Positions 1 through 12,698 of a DNA stretch of 64,000 nucleotides are shown one piece after another. The stretch's first letter is position 1; each line of letters begins with the position of its first letter. Below the pieces are notes generated by a model. That model worked only from the letters and a program-made list of their open reading frames with translations. It searched no databases and was not told where the DNA came from. The translations under genes were made by a program, and so were the position numbers. Source of the stretch: Aquatica leii (taxonomy: Eukaryota; Arthropoda; Insecta; Coleoptera; Lampyridae); assembly GCA_035610365.1 (NCBI GenBank), contig CM069436.1, forward strand, positions 64,371,505 to 64,435,504. Reading direction: 5' to 3'.

Positions 1-2260
1 AAAAACATTTTACCGGTATAACACAATACCTATAATTTTAGGTATTCTTTGTTTTGCGGAAGAAGTCAAATCAAGTATCTTTCTTACATCTTTACCATCA
101 TTCAATGATGCCAGTATGTGCGTGGATTGGTGCTCGATTTTTACCGGGTAAAATTAAAAAAACCCTCCCATAATTTATATCTATCTGAATTGGCAATTTA
201 GGTGGCCATGGTACATTACTAGGTTTCATCAACTCTTTTATACACATCGTCATGTACAGCTACTATCTTCTTGCATCGCTTGGACCTCAATACCAAAAAT
301 ACTTGTGGTGGAAAAAACATTTAACACGAATGCAATTGGTAATTACCTTTAATTTTTAATCATTTAAAACAAGGTTCATTGCAATCAAGGTTATTAGATG
401 AAGGTAAACTAGACCAACGTCTAACACCGTTTTATTCAAAGGCAACCACTTTATATATATATGACAATTGTTTTAGATTCAATTCTGCATGATTTTCGTA
501 CACAACTTCCAAATGTTCTTCAGACAATGCGATTATCCTAAATTTATAGTGTTTTTACTGGGCACTCAGGCAATGTTTTTCTTTTACTTGTTTGGAGCAT
601 TTTATAACAAAACTTACGTATCTTCACCAAATCACAAAAAACAAATTGTTGAAAATAATAACGTAGGAAATGGAACGTTAAAGAGTCAATAAAGTATTTT
701 AAGAATTAGTTAAGAACTTAGGACAATTTTGGCTGTTATTCAATCATTTGTATTAAGTTATTTCATCACTTGTTTTTATATTAAATGCGTCTGAACAAGT
801 GCACTGTTATTCGAAAGTTTAATAAACCATTGCTATCCTAAAATGTATATACTTTTTTACAATGTTAGTTACTGTTATTTATAATAATGAAAATAAATTA
901 TTAAACAATGGATTGTTTTACTAAGAACATATAAGTAACTAAATCAGATATTCAAGTTCGAAGACTAAAAAAAACTTTAAAAAACGGATTTTCTTTAACT
1001 ATGTTTATACTGCCGATGGAAGTACTATGTTTATTACATGTTATAAAGATCGCCTTAAAAATGATTTTGATAACTATCACCTTAACAAAAAATAACTAAA
1101 TAATAGTTTATTTTGTTCCTCTGCTGTAGTTAAATGTAACATTTAATAACTAAATTTTAATTAAAGCTTGACATATTATAAGACAAATAAGAAACACAAA
1201 CAAAAACCGCTTTTAAGTAAATTTTATACATCGTACGGTAAACTAATACACTTGCTCTTAATGTTTTCTTATATGTTTGTTTACATTGGTAACCGCAGAT
1301 AGAATGTTTCATATAATTTTAATAATAATTTTTTAAAGTAAATTATGTTGCAGGGCTTAGCATTTAAATTATGTCACTGTGTTATATAAATATCAAATAA
1401 TAAAATGTAATTAGTAAGTTATTTTAGTTTTAGATTTTAACTTTGTGCAATAAATGTTGCTTGAAATACCTCTTAATAACTATATGTTCAACGTGTAATA
1501 TATTGATTTTAAATATACAAAATGTTTTTTTTTTATATTTTTTAGTACGTATTGGTTTCTACATTTTTACGTTTAATGACGTTTGTGTATTGTTTTGATT
1601 TTTACTGTTAGTAACATTTATGTATACTTTTAGCGTTTGCTACTTTTTCACAGAGTGACGAGTAATAGAAACTTAAAAAGAACAATATTCCAAATTCTTT
1701 TAAATAATTTTAAAAAGAATTTAAACTATACTCATTTTACTGTCAAATTAAAATGCATATTTTTAATTATGTATTTAAATCATTTATTTTTAGTATGTGA
1801 TTGTCGGTCAAATCATTTTAATTGTGCTATTATTTTAATATTTACGCATTATTTTTATTTATATAGATCTACACTTGTTATTATTAGATATTATTTGTAA
1901 AAAAATTATATGTGTAAAGTTTTTCATATTTTAAAGTTTTATGTTGATCTATTTTTACTTCAAAAATGATTTATAAGATTTAACAATTTTACTACTTTAT
2001 TAACCATGTAAATGCGTAAATAATTTATTAGTTTTATGTGCATATCTATATCAATGTTAAATTCCGTTGATAACTTGGTTCAATTTAGAGAAAAACGTTC
2101 GATATTACAAATTAACTTTTATCCAATTTTTTTTTTACTTTTACTAAAGGACTTGCGCGATAAGATTTTTAAAAGTTTTCTTTTGTACTAAATTTTTTTT
2201 ATCAAACGGCGTTGACTGCTGTAGTCATCAACCAATGGCGCGCAATTCAAATACATAATA
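1..2260. other. AT-rich stretch without a recognisable gene
   Basis: Very AT-rich sequence with short frames only. The two longest plus-strand frames (67 and 87 codons) have low-complexity, Phe/Leu/Ile-rich translations with no motif, and I read them as chance frames. I see no repeat boundary before about 2261. Confidence 0.6.
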
Positions 2261-4170
2261 TGTTACGTACATATAGCCGTAACATATAGTAGGCGGTAGT
2301 TCAACGCCTTGAAAAGTAAGTCGTAGATGTATTGTTTATAACAAAATTAAAAAAGCGTCAAATCTCGTTCAGATCTGTCGAACGCTGAAAGTAAACAAAT
2401 CGCAAAACACAATAGTTATAACAACGAATACTTTTATTTCAGCAATAGTAAAAAAATTTAAAAACATGTAGAATTAAGCAAATAGATGACAATTAAGAGT
2501 TTGTCAACAAATAATACAGTTAATAATAATGATGCAGATCCTTAAATTAGGCGACACTTTGTACATATAAGTAAATCAGATAACTTAACATTACGTTAAA
2601 AAAATATACACAGTTATCACAAATAAATTGTACAGTTTTATACGATACATTAAAAAAACTAATTGCGCTAGGCTTCCTGAAGTTAAAAAAGGTATTTCAG
2701 CAAGTGTGTTCTCGTAATTCTGTTTGCAATCACATAAATCAAAACTGTAATTTCAATATTCCGATATTACATAGGTTGTCAGAATATGCATCCAGAACAG
2801 TTCTCAATAATTTGTGCGTGCTTTATTAGTTTGGCATAGAAATTTTCCAAGGTACAGAACATGTGTAGATATTTAACGTAATACCCTGTATATCAAATTA
2901 AAATTAGATTCTGGTTTTGACACCCTCTGCCGATCTTTCTGGTTACTGACAGGTTGCGGATTTCATTTTGAAGCTGTCAACTACGTGAGACGGTCTGTGC
3001 CGTGACCTAATTCCAAAGATTTTAAGTACATCTATTATGATGGACAGGAAATTATAAGTGAATTACGAATGTAACGTAATTTATTCGGCACATAGTAGGA
3101 TATTTGCATCCGGTTTATTAGGATTCCTTTGTAATTTCTTTATTAATTTGATAGCCGTTTCGTCACGCTTTGATCACATGTTCGATTTAATAAAAGAACA
3201 ATGAAGAATTAATACTATTGATAAACACCGTCACCGAACGCTTAAGATTCTGGAAGTCATATTACCCACAACGACAACGAAGTCTTGACCAGCGTTTGCC
3301 TCTGAGATTTCTTATACGCCCGTCGATTGCGATACCCACCTGTTCGTAACCGCAAATAACAGTATTTGATACAACGGGTTTTTATATCTCATTTCATTTA
3401 TTATTATTAACGATTTTGTAGCTTCCTATCTTTGTGAGTTATTGTGTGGCACCATTTGCTATTCAATATCTATTCTAGGCTACTCACGGGAAAAACGTTT
3501 TCTTCGCTCAAGTAGGTACTGGATTTTGGGTAAGTCCATTTAATTATTTTTCTTCGCTGTCAAAAAAGTCACTCACGAAACTTTTGTTTATGTTAATTTC
3601 CGTAATTACGTTTATTGTTACAATACCATTAAGGTAATTTCATTAATCATTTTGTGTGTATCGCATGCTGTGTACAAACAATATTTATTACGAAATTTTC
3701 TTCGCTATTAGCTTCGACTTAACCTATGTATTGTGTGTTGCCGATACTTCTGGCATTTATGAATTGAGAAATTAGATATACTCCTGTTAATCTTCTACGT
3801 TACTAAATTAAAGTTTTTATACCTGTTAATCTTTCTTTTATGGTAACATACCTTTATCTTTTAATTGTGGTTACCCGAACACCAGAGTAACAAGGACTAC
3901 GAACCTAAAAATTCGTTACAAGTTTGCACCGTCTGTCTTGATCGAGGCAAAAGTGTTAATTCTAAATGATCTTGCGTCCTTAATTATAATTCACTTGAAC
4001 CTCCCCTATCTCCGACTGTGTGAGTTGGTCGTGCAAGGTTTGTAAGACCTAAAGCTTGTAACACCACATCTAGAACCCCTAGCCACGACATTAACAAACA
4101 CGTGTAAATTTCTTAGCGTAAAAAAACAGAAGTGTCTTTATTGACCTTTCATATGTAAAATGACGTATCA
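2261..4170 (+). repeat. Direct repeat, copy A (LTR-like), interrupted by a 1.2-kb insert
   Basis: This stretch matches 7434-8023 in the same orientation. Both start with TGTTACGTA and share GTAACRTATAGTAGGC, a TCTGTCGAAC block and GTAGAATTAAGCAAATAGAT. Beyond the insert at about 2857-4063 they match again (AACAAACACGTGTAA and TGACGTATCA near 4161-4170). Without the insert this copy is about 700 bp. TG...CA-like ends would suit an LTR, but I could not find a matching target duplication or a clear primer-binding site, and the sequence between the two copies carries a non-LTR reverse transcriptase tail. They could equally be 3' ends of two copies of another element. The boundaries are approximate. 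Confidence 0.55.
2857..4063 (+). mobile_element. 1.2-kb LTR-like dispersed repeat, copy 1
   Basis: Same-orientation match to 57264-58465 over its whole length. Shared landmarks are AACGTAATACCCTGTATA at the start, TTTTGACACCCT, TTTAATCTTTCTTTTATGG and, at the end, GTGTGAGTTGG followed by AAGCTTGTAACA. In the second copy the ends read TGTTAC...GTAACA, which suits a solo LTR. No long frame or known domain is visible, so the parent element is unknown. It interrupts the direct repeat at 2261-4170, which is therefore older. Confidence 0.65.
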
Positions 4171-6702
4171 TGAGGCAAAATTTCTACAGTACAGAAACAA
4201 CATCAAAAGTATTTTTAACAAACTCTTCTTCCATCAACATAAAAACCTGAGAAATAGACATAAAGTAAAATAAAGAACAGAAATTTAGGCATACGCTAAC
4301 AGCAAAACCCCACCCAATTACAGTAACACTCAACTCAAGAAGAACCGCAAACAAAAAAGATTTTTCCAATTCGCTAAATATTACCAATAGAATGTATTCA
4401 AAAGTTGTATAAAGCGTAATGATACTTCCAAAAACCAAAAAACTCTAACCAACAGAAAAAAATGTATCGAAAAAGGTACTTGTAAAGTTGACAAAAGTCA
4501 AAACGCTAGCAAAACAAGAAAATTAACACCGTCTCATAAACTTTACCGAACGACAATCCAGAGCAAACTAAGAGATATAGGAAAGAAAGAAGTTTAAACC
4601 ACAGTCAATGACCACGCCCTAAATTCTAATAAAACCCCAGCCTACAGATGCAACTCCCACTCTGAATATAAGTTCCAAAAACTTGCAATAAATTAAGAAT
4701 TAGAAAAAAACAAACCAAGTATAAATATTGAGCAAATTTTGTATGTTAATATGCGGATTCAAAAACAAATAGTCCAGATTAAAACTAAGACAGTTAACAG
4801 ACGGTAAGAGATTCTTCTACCAAAAAAACCAAACAGATTCAAAAGATCCAAGAAAAAAAAATCAACAAAGAAATGTCAAGGAAAAAAAATCGACATAAAT
4901 TGGCCCACCCAAAATGCAGAAAAACAAATCCGTAATCCAAGGGTCGCAACCACATAGTTCTAAAAAACTAAACAATACTTAAAGGTACGCATTAACGTAA
5001 GGTATCAAACTACAAAAGAAGAAGTAAGAGTAAATAAAAAAAATAAGAACCATCTTTTGCTAATCAAACATCGCAAGTCGTTGCTCATCATGTTGGGACG
5101 TTACCTTAAACATATAAGCCAAAGAACGGATTAGAATACTTCAAGAGTAAAAGAAACCCAAAGAAAATAATTGTCTTAACAGTGACAACATCAACAATGC
5201 CGATTAAGCGGAAATACTCATAGCTAACTAAGCCAAATCAAACAAAAGAAGTAACTGCGAAAGAAGAAAATAGAGAAAAACATAGTTGCAGTGTACATTA
5301 AAGAGAAAACTCACCAAAAGAGAAGAAAGAACGTGTCCAAGCAGCAAAAGGAGAAGAAAAAAGTAAAAACTACAAAAGTGAGAAATTAGAAAAAGACGGA
5401 GATAAATAAGACAAGATGTTTAGCTAACCACTAAAAAGGCAAACCATAAAGAAGATCAATAAGAAAAAGAATATAGAACATAAAAAAACATTAGGTCCAA
5501 AAAGAAAAAAAACAGAAAAATAAGAAAGATAGAGATAAAAAGAGACGAAGAAAGATAAAGCTTGATGTTAATGCCTGATTCGTAATTATCTCTGTAGAAG
5601 AACGATAAGAGACGTATATAAAGTAAAAATTCCGGCAGTCCAGCTATAAGTTTATAAGACACTTGTAATCACAAATTGCTTAGTAGGTAAGTTGAGTTCG
5701 GTTATTACATAATTTTGTACGGTAAAAGAAATCTCCAAAATTCTTTTCCGATAAAACTTTTGTAGAAATTTGAATAGGTAAACATTTGAGTACAACAGAT
5801 AGTTTTTATTGTTAAAAGTTTAAGATTAAATATGAACCAAAATAACGGATGTAACAGATAGGTGACACTTGCATTTACCTAATCCTAAGTAGTACTAAGT
5901 AGTACCTATGTATAAACAGTTTTACATATGTATAAAATTAAAACTATAAATAAAAATTTTTATGGTTTTAAACAATACGCTTATTAAGTAATTTCGGTTA
6001 AAAAGTAAATACGTCAATGGTCTCTTGCGTTACTTACTAAACAATTTACACTGTATATACAGACGGAGAGGTAGTTTGTCAAAGGAACAATTGGGTAGCA
6101 TTTAAGCTACAACCAACAAAACACCGACGACGTATTCGAAGGCTTGAACTACCAAAACCAAAAGTCAAAATCCAGATGAATACCAGAAGTCAGAATTCAT
6201 AAACCAAAAAGCAAACTAGCATTTACGACGCTTGCAACGCCAATAAAAAGAAAAAAACTATTAAAAGAAATAGACAACAAAACATAACTAGAAATGTCAA
6301 GTGACCTTGAGAACTACAACAAACGCGTGAATTAGAATTAGAAGTAGATACAGAAAAAGAAAGTGAGGAATCATCAAGAGAGCAAGCAACCAAATTAAAC
6401 AACAACTGACGATCATGGTGTTCACTTGCATTAATCGAAGATGTTCCACACAAAGTACTTTGAGAAAGCGTAGGTGGTTTATACTCGTCTAAGAAAGCCT
6501 TATATTAAACAAGCTGGTTTCTATACGTAGAATTCGGTGTTAACGAAGAAAAAAGAGTGATATTATGACGCCCAATCTTAAGTTGTATTTTATCAGAGAC
6601 TGATTCTAACATTTGCAAAAAGCAGTATCGCATGCTGCTTACGTACATACCGATAGATTCGTTAGCTCCCATCGTACGCTTACGAATTGTTTTTATTAAA
6701 CC
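4171..6702. other. Purine-rich, heavily decayed stretch; no gene assigned
   Basis: The plus strand is rich in A and G (many aagaag and aaaaa runs), and the minus-strand frames (84, 68 and 76 codons) are hydrophobic translations of that bias. The composition differs from the flanks and could be worn-out retroelement coding sequence upstream of the reverse transcriptase tail at 6703-7188, but I find no conserved motif to prove it. Confidence 0.4.
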
Positions 6703-7188
6703 CTGACCTTGCCAGTTCTTCTCTATGCATCGAAAACTTAGACAATGCTAAAGTTGGATCTGGAGAAACTTGAAGTATTCCACATGCGATGCTTAGGCCT
6801 AATCTTACGAGTCTAGCTTTGCGACCGCATCCGAAACGAGGATATTCGACATCAAATTGGCGAACAGCCGACGATCGAAAAACAAATCCAGAAAAAGCAA
6901 TTACGATGGTTCGGACACGTATGCAAAATTTATGACAGCCGCCTACCATACAAACTCCTCTGGCAAAATCGACCCGCCTACTGGAGAGTCCAACAAACAG
7001 CGCTAAAAAAAACCTGGATTAAGCAGGACGAAAGAGATGTAAAAAATCGCCGGTTAAACCTCGAAGTGGCTAAGACCACAACCATGGACCGTCAGGCATG
7101 GAAAAGTTTCGTAAACGACATTCGACAACCATTGGCACCCACAGCAGCGTACGGGCTTAGGAGCCGATCCAAACTAAACGCCAGCTAG
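6703..7188 (+). pseudogene. Non-LTR retrotransposon reverse transcriptase, C-terminal tail
   Basis: The plus-strand frame ending with TAG at 7186-7188 gives about 160 residues typical of the extreme C-terminus of the pol protein of RTE/CR1-type non-LTR retrotransposons. It contains a PVLLYASKT block (family form VLLYGSETW), then FHMRCLG, an IGEQPTIEKQIQKKQLRWFG block with GHV after it, SRLPYKLLW, KTWIKQDERD and MDRQAWKSFVNDIRQ. These motifs follow the polymerase domain and are well conserved in such elements. Two in-frame stops (in the Trp position after ASKT, and after LILRV) show it is dead. The polymerase and endonuclease domains are not recognisable upstream, so this is a 5'-decayed or truncated copy. 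It lies between the direct repeats at 2261 and 7434. Family level is secure; the exact clade is not. Confidence 0.85.
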
Positions 7189-7433
7189 GAATCAATAAAG
7201 AAGAAAAAAAAAGAAACATGAATGGTAAATTAAACCCAACATACTACTTAAAGGTAATAAAACATAAGCAAACTAACTACAAATCCAGGTCCTGCAAGAC
7301 AAAAGAAGCAAAGTAACACTTTGAGTAAGTCGAACTCACTAATGACAATTAATAAGTAAGAAAATTAATAAAGACATAAAGAATTATAATCGCACACAGA
7401 ATAATCGACCCTGACAGTTACACGTCAAATTTT

Positions 7434-8023
7434 TGTTACGTAAATAAAAACGTAACGTATAGTAGGCAGTAGCTGAACGCGCCAGAAAGTAAGTCGTGCG
7501 TGGTCCTCGGTGTGTTGCTTATAACAAAATTAAAAGTGCGCCAAAACGGTAGAAATATCCACTGCAGATACATTTTATATCTGTCGAACACTGAAGGTAA
7601 ACAAATTGCAAAACGCAATTATAATAAATCTAAATAGATAGTAATAGAGAAAAAGGTTAAAAACGTGTAGAATTAAGCAAATAGATAAATAGATAACAAT
7701 TAATGGTTTTTCAACAAATATCACAGTTAATAATATTGAAGCAGGCTCCTTAGATTAGGCAACACGTTGTACAATCAAGCAAATCAAATAGTATAACATT
7801 ACGTGCAAGATAATTTTAGGTTGGTGAATACAATAAGCTAATGACACATCCAACACAAATGAAATGAAAATGCATCTTTACCTTAGCAAGTTTCTCGCAA
7901 CACCACATTCGAAACCGCAATTTATGTATTCATAATTAACGTAAATGATCTTACAAACATGTGGAAACAAACACGTGTAATTTTTTTAACATACTAAACG
8001 AAAGTGTTTTTATTGACGTATCA
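7434..8023 (+). repeat. Direct repeat, copy B
   Basis: Uninterrupted counterpart of the repeat at 2261-4170, about 590 bp, starting TGTTACGTAAATAAA and ending near TTGACGTATCA. It is diverged from copy A by substitutions and small indels. It starts 245 bp after the stop of the reverse transcriptase tail, so it could be that element's 3' region or a right LTR. Confidence 0.55.
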
Positions 8024-8869
8024 TAGGGCCATACGAAAACCGCACCAAAATATATTTAGCATAACAAATATTTACAATAAAATACGTTATTATCCAAAGT
8101 TTTTTTGTTGTTAGTAAGTCGTACAAGAAATTTAAAGAATTTTTCATAATTAGTTGAAAATTGACGATGAATAAGTAAATTACAATGATCAGATAAGAAG
8201 TGAACGAAAGATCACTTTTTGCAGTAGGTGCGTATTCTAAATTATGTCAAAAAATTAAATTTGAAAATAGCAATAAATGGAAAAATGATTAGTTAAGTAT
8301 TTAACCATAGGTACACTACCTACTACAACAAGAATAGTACATTACCAAACAATTTAGTTAATGTCTATAAAAATACATAAGTAACACAATCTAACATCAT
8401 TTTGACTCAACATACTGAACTTTAAAACGTTAAATTTAAATAATAGTAAGCTGGTTTAAATCAATTAATTAAATAGAATCAATTACTAAACGTAACAAGA
8501 AGGAGTTTGGAAAAGGTTGGTTTTCTACTAAAAAAAAATGTTTAAAGTCATTTTACATTAGCCATGCATATATTTTCAAAAAAAGTCACTTATTCTGCTA
8601 TGATTTAGTAAAAATATGACTCGTACTGTTTTGAGCATATTAGGTAAAAAATAATACAAAATTATTTTAGAACAAAAAGTATATTTAATGAATGCAGAAT
8701 TCTATTCCGTGTACGGCTGGTATTAACAAAGACCATATTGGTACTTTATAGAAATTTTATGTTTTGTGCTTGATGACTGCAAAGACTGTTTTTATTAATT
8801 TTTATTTTATAAAAGAGTTTAAATTTACTGCGCATAGCACCGTCGCAATAGACTTTTAGAGAATGACCC
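8024..8869. other. AT-rich stretch, nothing recognised
   Basis: No frame, repeat boundary or motif that I can support. Confidence 0.5.
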
Positions 8870-9004
8870 GTTTGAACGCGACCGTTTGAACGCAATACGT
8901 TTGAACGCAATGACGATTGAACGCAGGGATTTTTGAACGCGATACGTTTGGACGTAAAGACTTTTGAACGCGGAAAAGTTTGAACGTCGAAACGTTTAGA
9001 CGCA
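8870..9004. repeat. Tandem repeat of about 15 bp, core TTTGAACGC
   Basis: About nine imperfect copies of a unit resembling ATACGTTTGAACGCA start near 8870, 8883, 8898, 8914, 8930, 8945, 8960, 8977 and 8992. Some copies carry single changes (TTTGGACGT, TTTAGACGC). The right arm holds only about three copies on the opposite strand (9510-9560). Confidence 0.8.
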
Positions 9005-9562
9005 AGATGCATTTTTATTTCTCTATACGAACTAAGAAAACAAGGTACTCAATTTGCAAGAAACAACTTTGTTTTGTATCTTTGTCAGCATTGGTATTAT
9101 GTACAAATTTCTGTTTTTACGATTATTAGTTTTAGATGTGTCTAAATAAACTAAATAATCATTTTTCAACCAATGTTTAATCAATAAAAAAAATAATTTG
9201 GTTAACTATTCAACCAAATCGAATCAAAACGACTAATTTTTTGTTGTACAATGGTCAAAATGTGAATACTTATTTTTGAAACAAATAGTTGTAAATTCTT
9301 AAAATAATTTTGCGGCTTAAATGCCATTAAAAAATTAGTTACATGATTCCCAAAGTACATTTAAAATAGCAATTTTGACTGATACACTTAGGTAAGAATC
9401 GTATAAAGAGAAATGCATACTCAATACCTTTGAAACCAACAAAGATACAAAGTCGTTTCTTGCGAAATGAATACTTACTTACTTCATATAGAAAAATAAT
9501 AATGCATCTCTGCGTTTAAACGACTTGCGTTCAAATGTTCTTGCGTTCAAACGGTCGCGTTT
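8870..9562. mobile_element. Small foldback element with tandem-repeat arms
   Basis: The sequence at about 8870-9100 is the reverse complement of about 9405-9562. Left: CGCGACCGTTTGAACGCAA ... GATGCATTTTTATTT ... CGCAAGAAACAACTTTG. The right side read in reverse gives CGCGACCGTTTGAACGCAA ... GATGCATTATTATTT ... CGCAAGAAACGACTTTG. About 300 bp of AT-rich sequence separates the arms. Long arms built from short tandem repeats with no gene between them are the hallmark of foldback-type, non-autonomous DNA transposons. I could not define a target duplication, so the ends are approximate. Confidence 0.7.
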
Positions 9563-11289
9563 TTACACAAATAGTTTTCATAGAATATGTCTCATTTCAA
9601 TTTAATTTAGCCTTTGTTCTTTTAGTTGAACTTTAATTATGAATAACGGTCTATGTGCGTTTCACATTTATTGGTTGTAGTTATGTCCAAACGGTTAGGC
9701 TTTGTGTGAGTATACAACCCAGAACTCTGCAACTTTTAGAAAAAATATAAATTTGTTTTATGCGTTTTGATCTTACCTTACCAGCTCCTAGACGAAATAC
9801 ATGACGATTTTTTTCTACTAACACAGTCGGCTGGAACTAAAAGAAGGATATAAAAACTGCTACACTGGTCTTCTAAAAATTTTTTTTTAGATCTTTTTCA
9901 TATAACCTTTTTCCAATATTCATCTTAAAAAAAACTTTTTCCAACAGTATTTATTTCCAATATTTCAAAAACTTTTTTATAACCTGTAACTCCGAGTAAC
10001 ATTGAAAACTTAATAAAAACTTTTGTTATTTAAATTATACTAACAAGACATGCATTATTAATAAACTACAACCTGCATGATATTTTCCCGAACTTGATCT
10101 ATTATTTATTAATATATCATCATGGTATTCAATCATCTTTTCTACGTACATTATAAGAATGTCGGTTTACTAAATAGAGTTTTTAAACAGTTAGTAATAT
10201 TTTCCGTAAGTGATCTAAGCTTGAAGAAAAAACTTTTTTAATTCTTTGCTGCTACTACAAAAAAAATGTAAATTCTGTCATAAAAATATGGTTCGAAATT
10301 TACTTTCAACAATAACAAAAAACGATTGTTAAAAGCAAAGCAATTATGTATTATATTTGTGTAAAAAAATATAAAAAGCAGATGGTTTAGCTGATGAAGT
10401 TGCGAAAAATTTGACTTGCAGTGAATAGCAGTAAATAAAGTAAATGTTAAAAATAAATAAACTGATTATTAACCTTAGCTATACTGTACGTAATTTTATA
10501 AATAAAAAATAATAATACAAGTTGCATTCTGTAAAAAAACAATTATGTTTATTTCTTCACTTTGTAAATTAGTGATTAAAAGTCTTATTAAAAAATCGGA
10601 CTAGCCAACTTACTAAAAACGTGAATTTCGTACAGTGATTGAGATTGTTTCTAATGTATATAACATACAACTTATGCAATCAAAAGTAAATTCGCAAACT
10701 AGTCGCTTGTGTTTTATCCTAATTTTATAAATAAAAAAATTTAAAAACTCCGATATACTTTTGGTTTTTTGTTTTTGTAAGCATGCTCGAACTGTACTAG
10801 TTAATCAGAATATGTACCTTAAATATGTTATTAAATTACTATAATTGTAATGCACTTAAGCATATCAAAGTTTGTCAGATAAATTCAGTGTATCATGTTA
10901 CTAATTAGGTTTTACCCGTGTTTTACCATTTAATATTACCTTAATGTTAAATGAGGTCTTTATATTTACTAATCGGCTTCATGTAGGTAAGTATATAAAT
11001 AATCTGTTGATATACGGACAGCTTATTTTTGATGATACATATAACATCAACATGTTATTAAATTCACCATTAACTTTAAAAACCAACTTATTGTTCCTAA
11101 ACGTGTTTAGTGCAATTAGTTCGATTATCAATCATTAAAGAGACTATGTACACACAGGATCTACACAAACATCTTAATTCTTGTTGCGATATCAATTAAT
11201 ACAAAAATAACTACTGATTTCTTAAAGTACACTTACTTAGGAACCATGCTAAAACTAATCTAATACAAAATCGTTTTTAGTTACCTTCT
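9563..11289. other. AT-rich stretch, nothing recognised
   Basis: No coding signal or repeat that I can support. The single 64-codon plus-strand frame near 10944 has no motif. Confidence 0.5.
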
Positions 11290-12149
11290 TCATTCGTTTG
11301 TGAAGTTTTGTGTACCGTTAGCTCTTCTACATAACTCGCACCAACTGCTTCCGGTTGTTTATTCGCGTCGCGTTGAAGATCTAATTCTTTGTTAACGCCA
11401 TCCGTTTCTTTGGAACTTTTTTCAGAGTCATGGTGGTTTCGGTATACCTTCACTTGCCTGACATGTCGTAGTAAAGTGCCTAGCTCCTGTACTCCTGTAC
11501 CTTTGATTTGATTTTTCTAATTCGATACGTATCACTAGGAAGAACTTTTACGATTACAAATGGTCCCTTGTATTTATTTTGAGCCAACCGGTCCTGTACT
11601 TATAATCGCACCTCGGATCATTACAATGTCGCCCACAACAAACTTTTCACCTTCGTAGTAATGTGAATCATACCTCAACTTGTACCGTTGCTGTTCCTGT
11701 TTTATGTTATCCCAAATTTCTTTGTACACATCTCGTTTATCCCTTAACTTCTCCATTTTGGTACTTGGCAACATTTCATACAATACATGATCAAAGTTTG
11801 GACGATAACCAAATAATGCTTCGGAAGGAAATCATTTTATTGTCTTATTCTCGGCGCAATTCAAATTTCTTTCTACTCCATTCAGTTTCTTGTCCCAAAA
11901 AGGTTCGTCTTCATCTTCTAAGAATGTTACCAACGCAGGTAATAAAGTCTTCATCACTGATTCAGCTTCACCGTTGGCCTGTGGATGTCGACTAGATATC
12001 AACGTGTGCTTGATACTCAGACTAATACAAAATTCACCGAATTTCTTCGAGGTGAAACAAGTACCCCTATCTGTTATCAGTCGCACTGGTAGACCAAAAC
12101 TGTCAAAAAATAGTCGTATTTTCTTAAGGTTCGTCTTATATATATGCAT
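11290..12149 (-). pseudogene. Ty3/gypsy integrase core and C-terminal domain (relic)
   Basis: Minus-strand frame from 12149 downwards. It starts inside the integrase core: FFDSFGLPVRLITDRG with the second catalytic Asp, then RHPQANGEAESVMKTLLPAL with the catalytic Glu in the usual gypsy context. An in-frame TGA near 11835 replaces a codon before FPSEALFGYRP, and the same frame runs on into a C-terminal region with KYKLRYDS-like and GDIVMIRG motifs. A further frameshift near 11575 leads to NKYKGPFVIVKVLPSDTYRI, the usual end of gypsy integrases. The first catalytic Asp and the zinc domain are missing here; they lie, or would have lain, beyond the insertion at 12150-15290. The RNase H and pre-integrase parts are found at 15270-15950 on the same strand. 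Confidence 0.88.
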
Positions 12150-12698
12150 TAGTGTGGAGCAAAAATTTTTTTTTCTTAAATTGCCTACGCATTATATGCC
12201 AAAAGGTTTTATTAAAGATTACGTCAACATTTTACTTTTTGTAATCACCGACCATCTTCAGCATCCGCTTGATACCTAAAAAAATTAGATGACTTAATTT
12301 TTTGTCTCACTATTTAAAAATTACATTGTCTATATGAAAGTTTATTTTACTTGGCAATTTAAGACCTCCTACAGAATACAAATCCTCAAAAAAAATCGAT
12401 TTGAACAACCGTAGCCTTAAGGGTCCGCCGCGAGGTCAAATAGTCATACATTTCAGAAAAAGCGAATAGTAAAGAAATAATACAAACCGGGCAAATTAGC
12501 GGATGTTTTTAGTCGAATAGTAGCTATAAGTGTTGTTACGGTCAGTTTAAATACGACCTTGACTAAATTCGTCTCATTTATTGTTTTAGTCCGAACGTTT
12601 TTTCAGTTCTACTCATAATGTTATATGAGATAGTAGTGCGGTGAGAAAGTATGCTCCTTGTAACACGTTAGACAATTTCGTTAAATCGTTAGTGCAAA

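Noticed and set aside
4184..4438. 84-codon minus-strand frame rich in Phe, Leu and Val
   Set aside because: It is the translation of a purine-rich plus strand. It has membrane-like composition by base bias only and no motif.
11663..12279. Plus-strand frames of 110 and 129 codons
   Set aside because: Antisense shadows of the gypsy integrase relic read on the minus strand.
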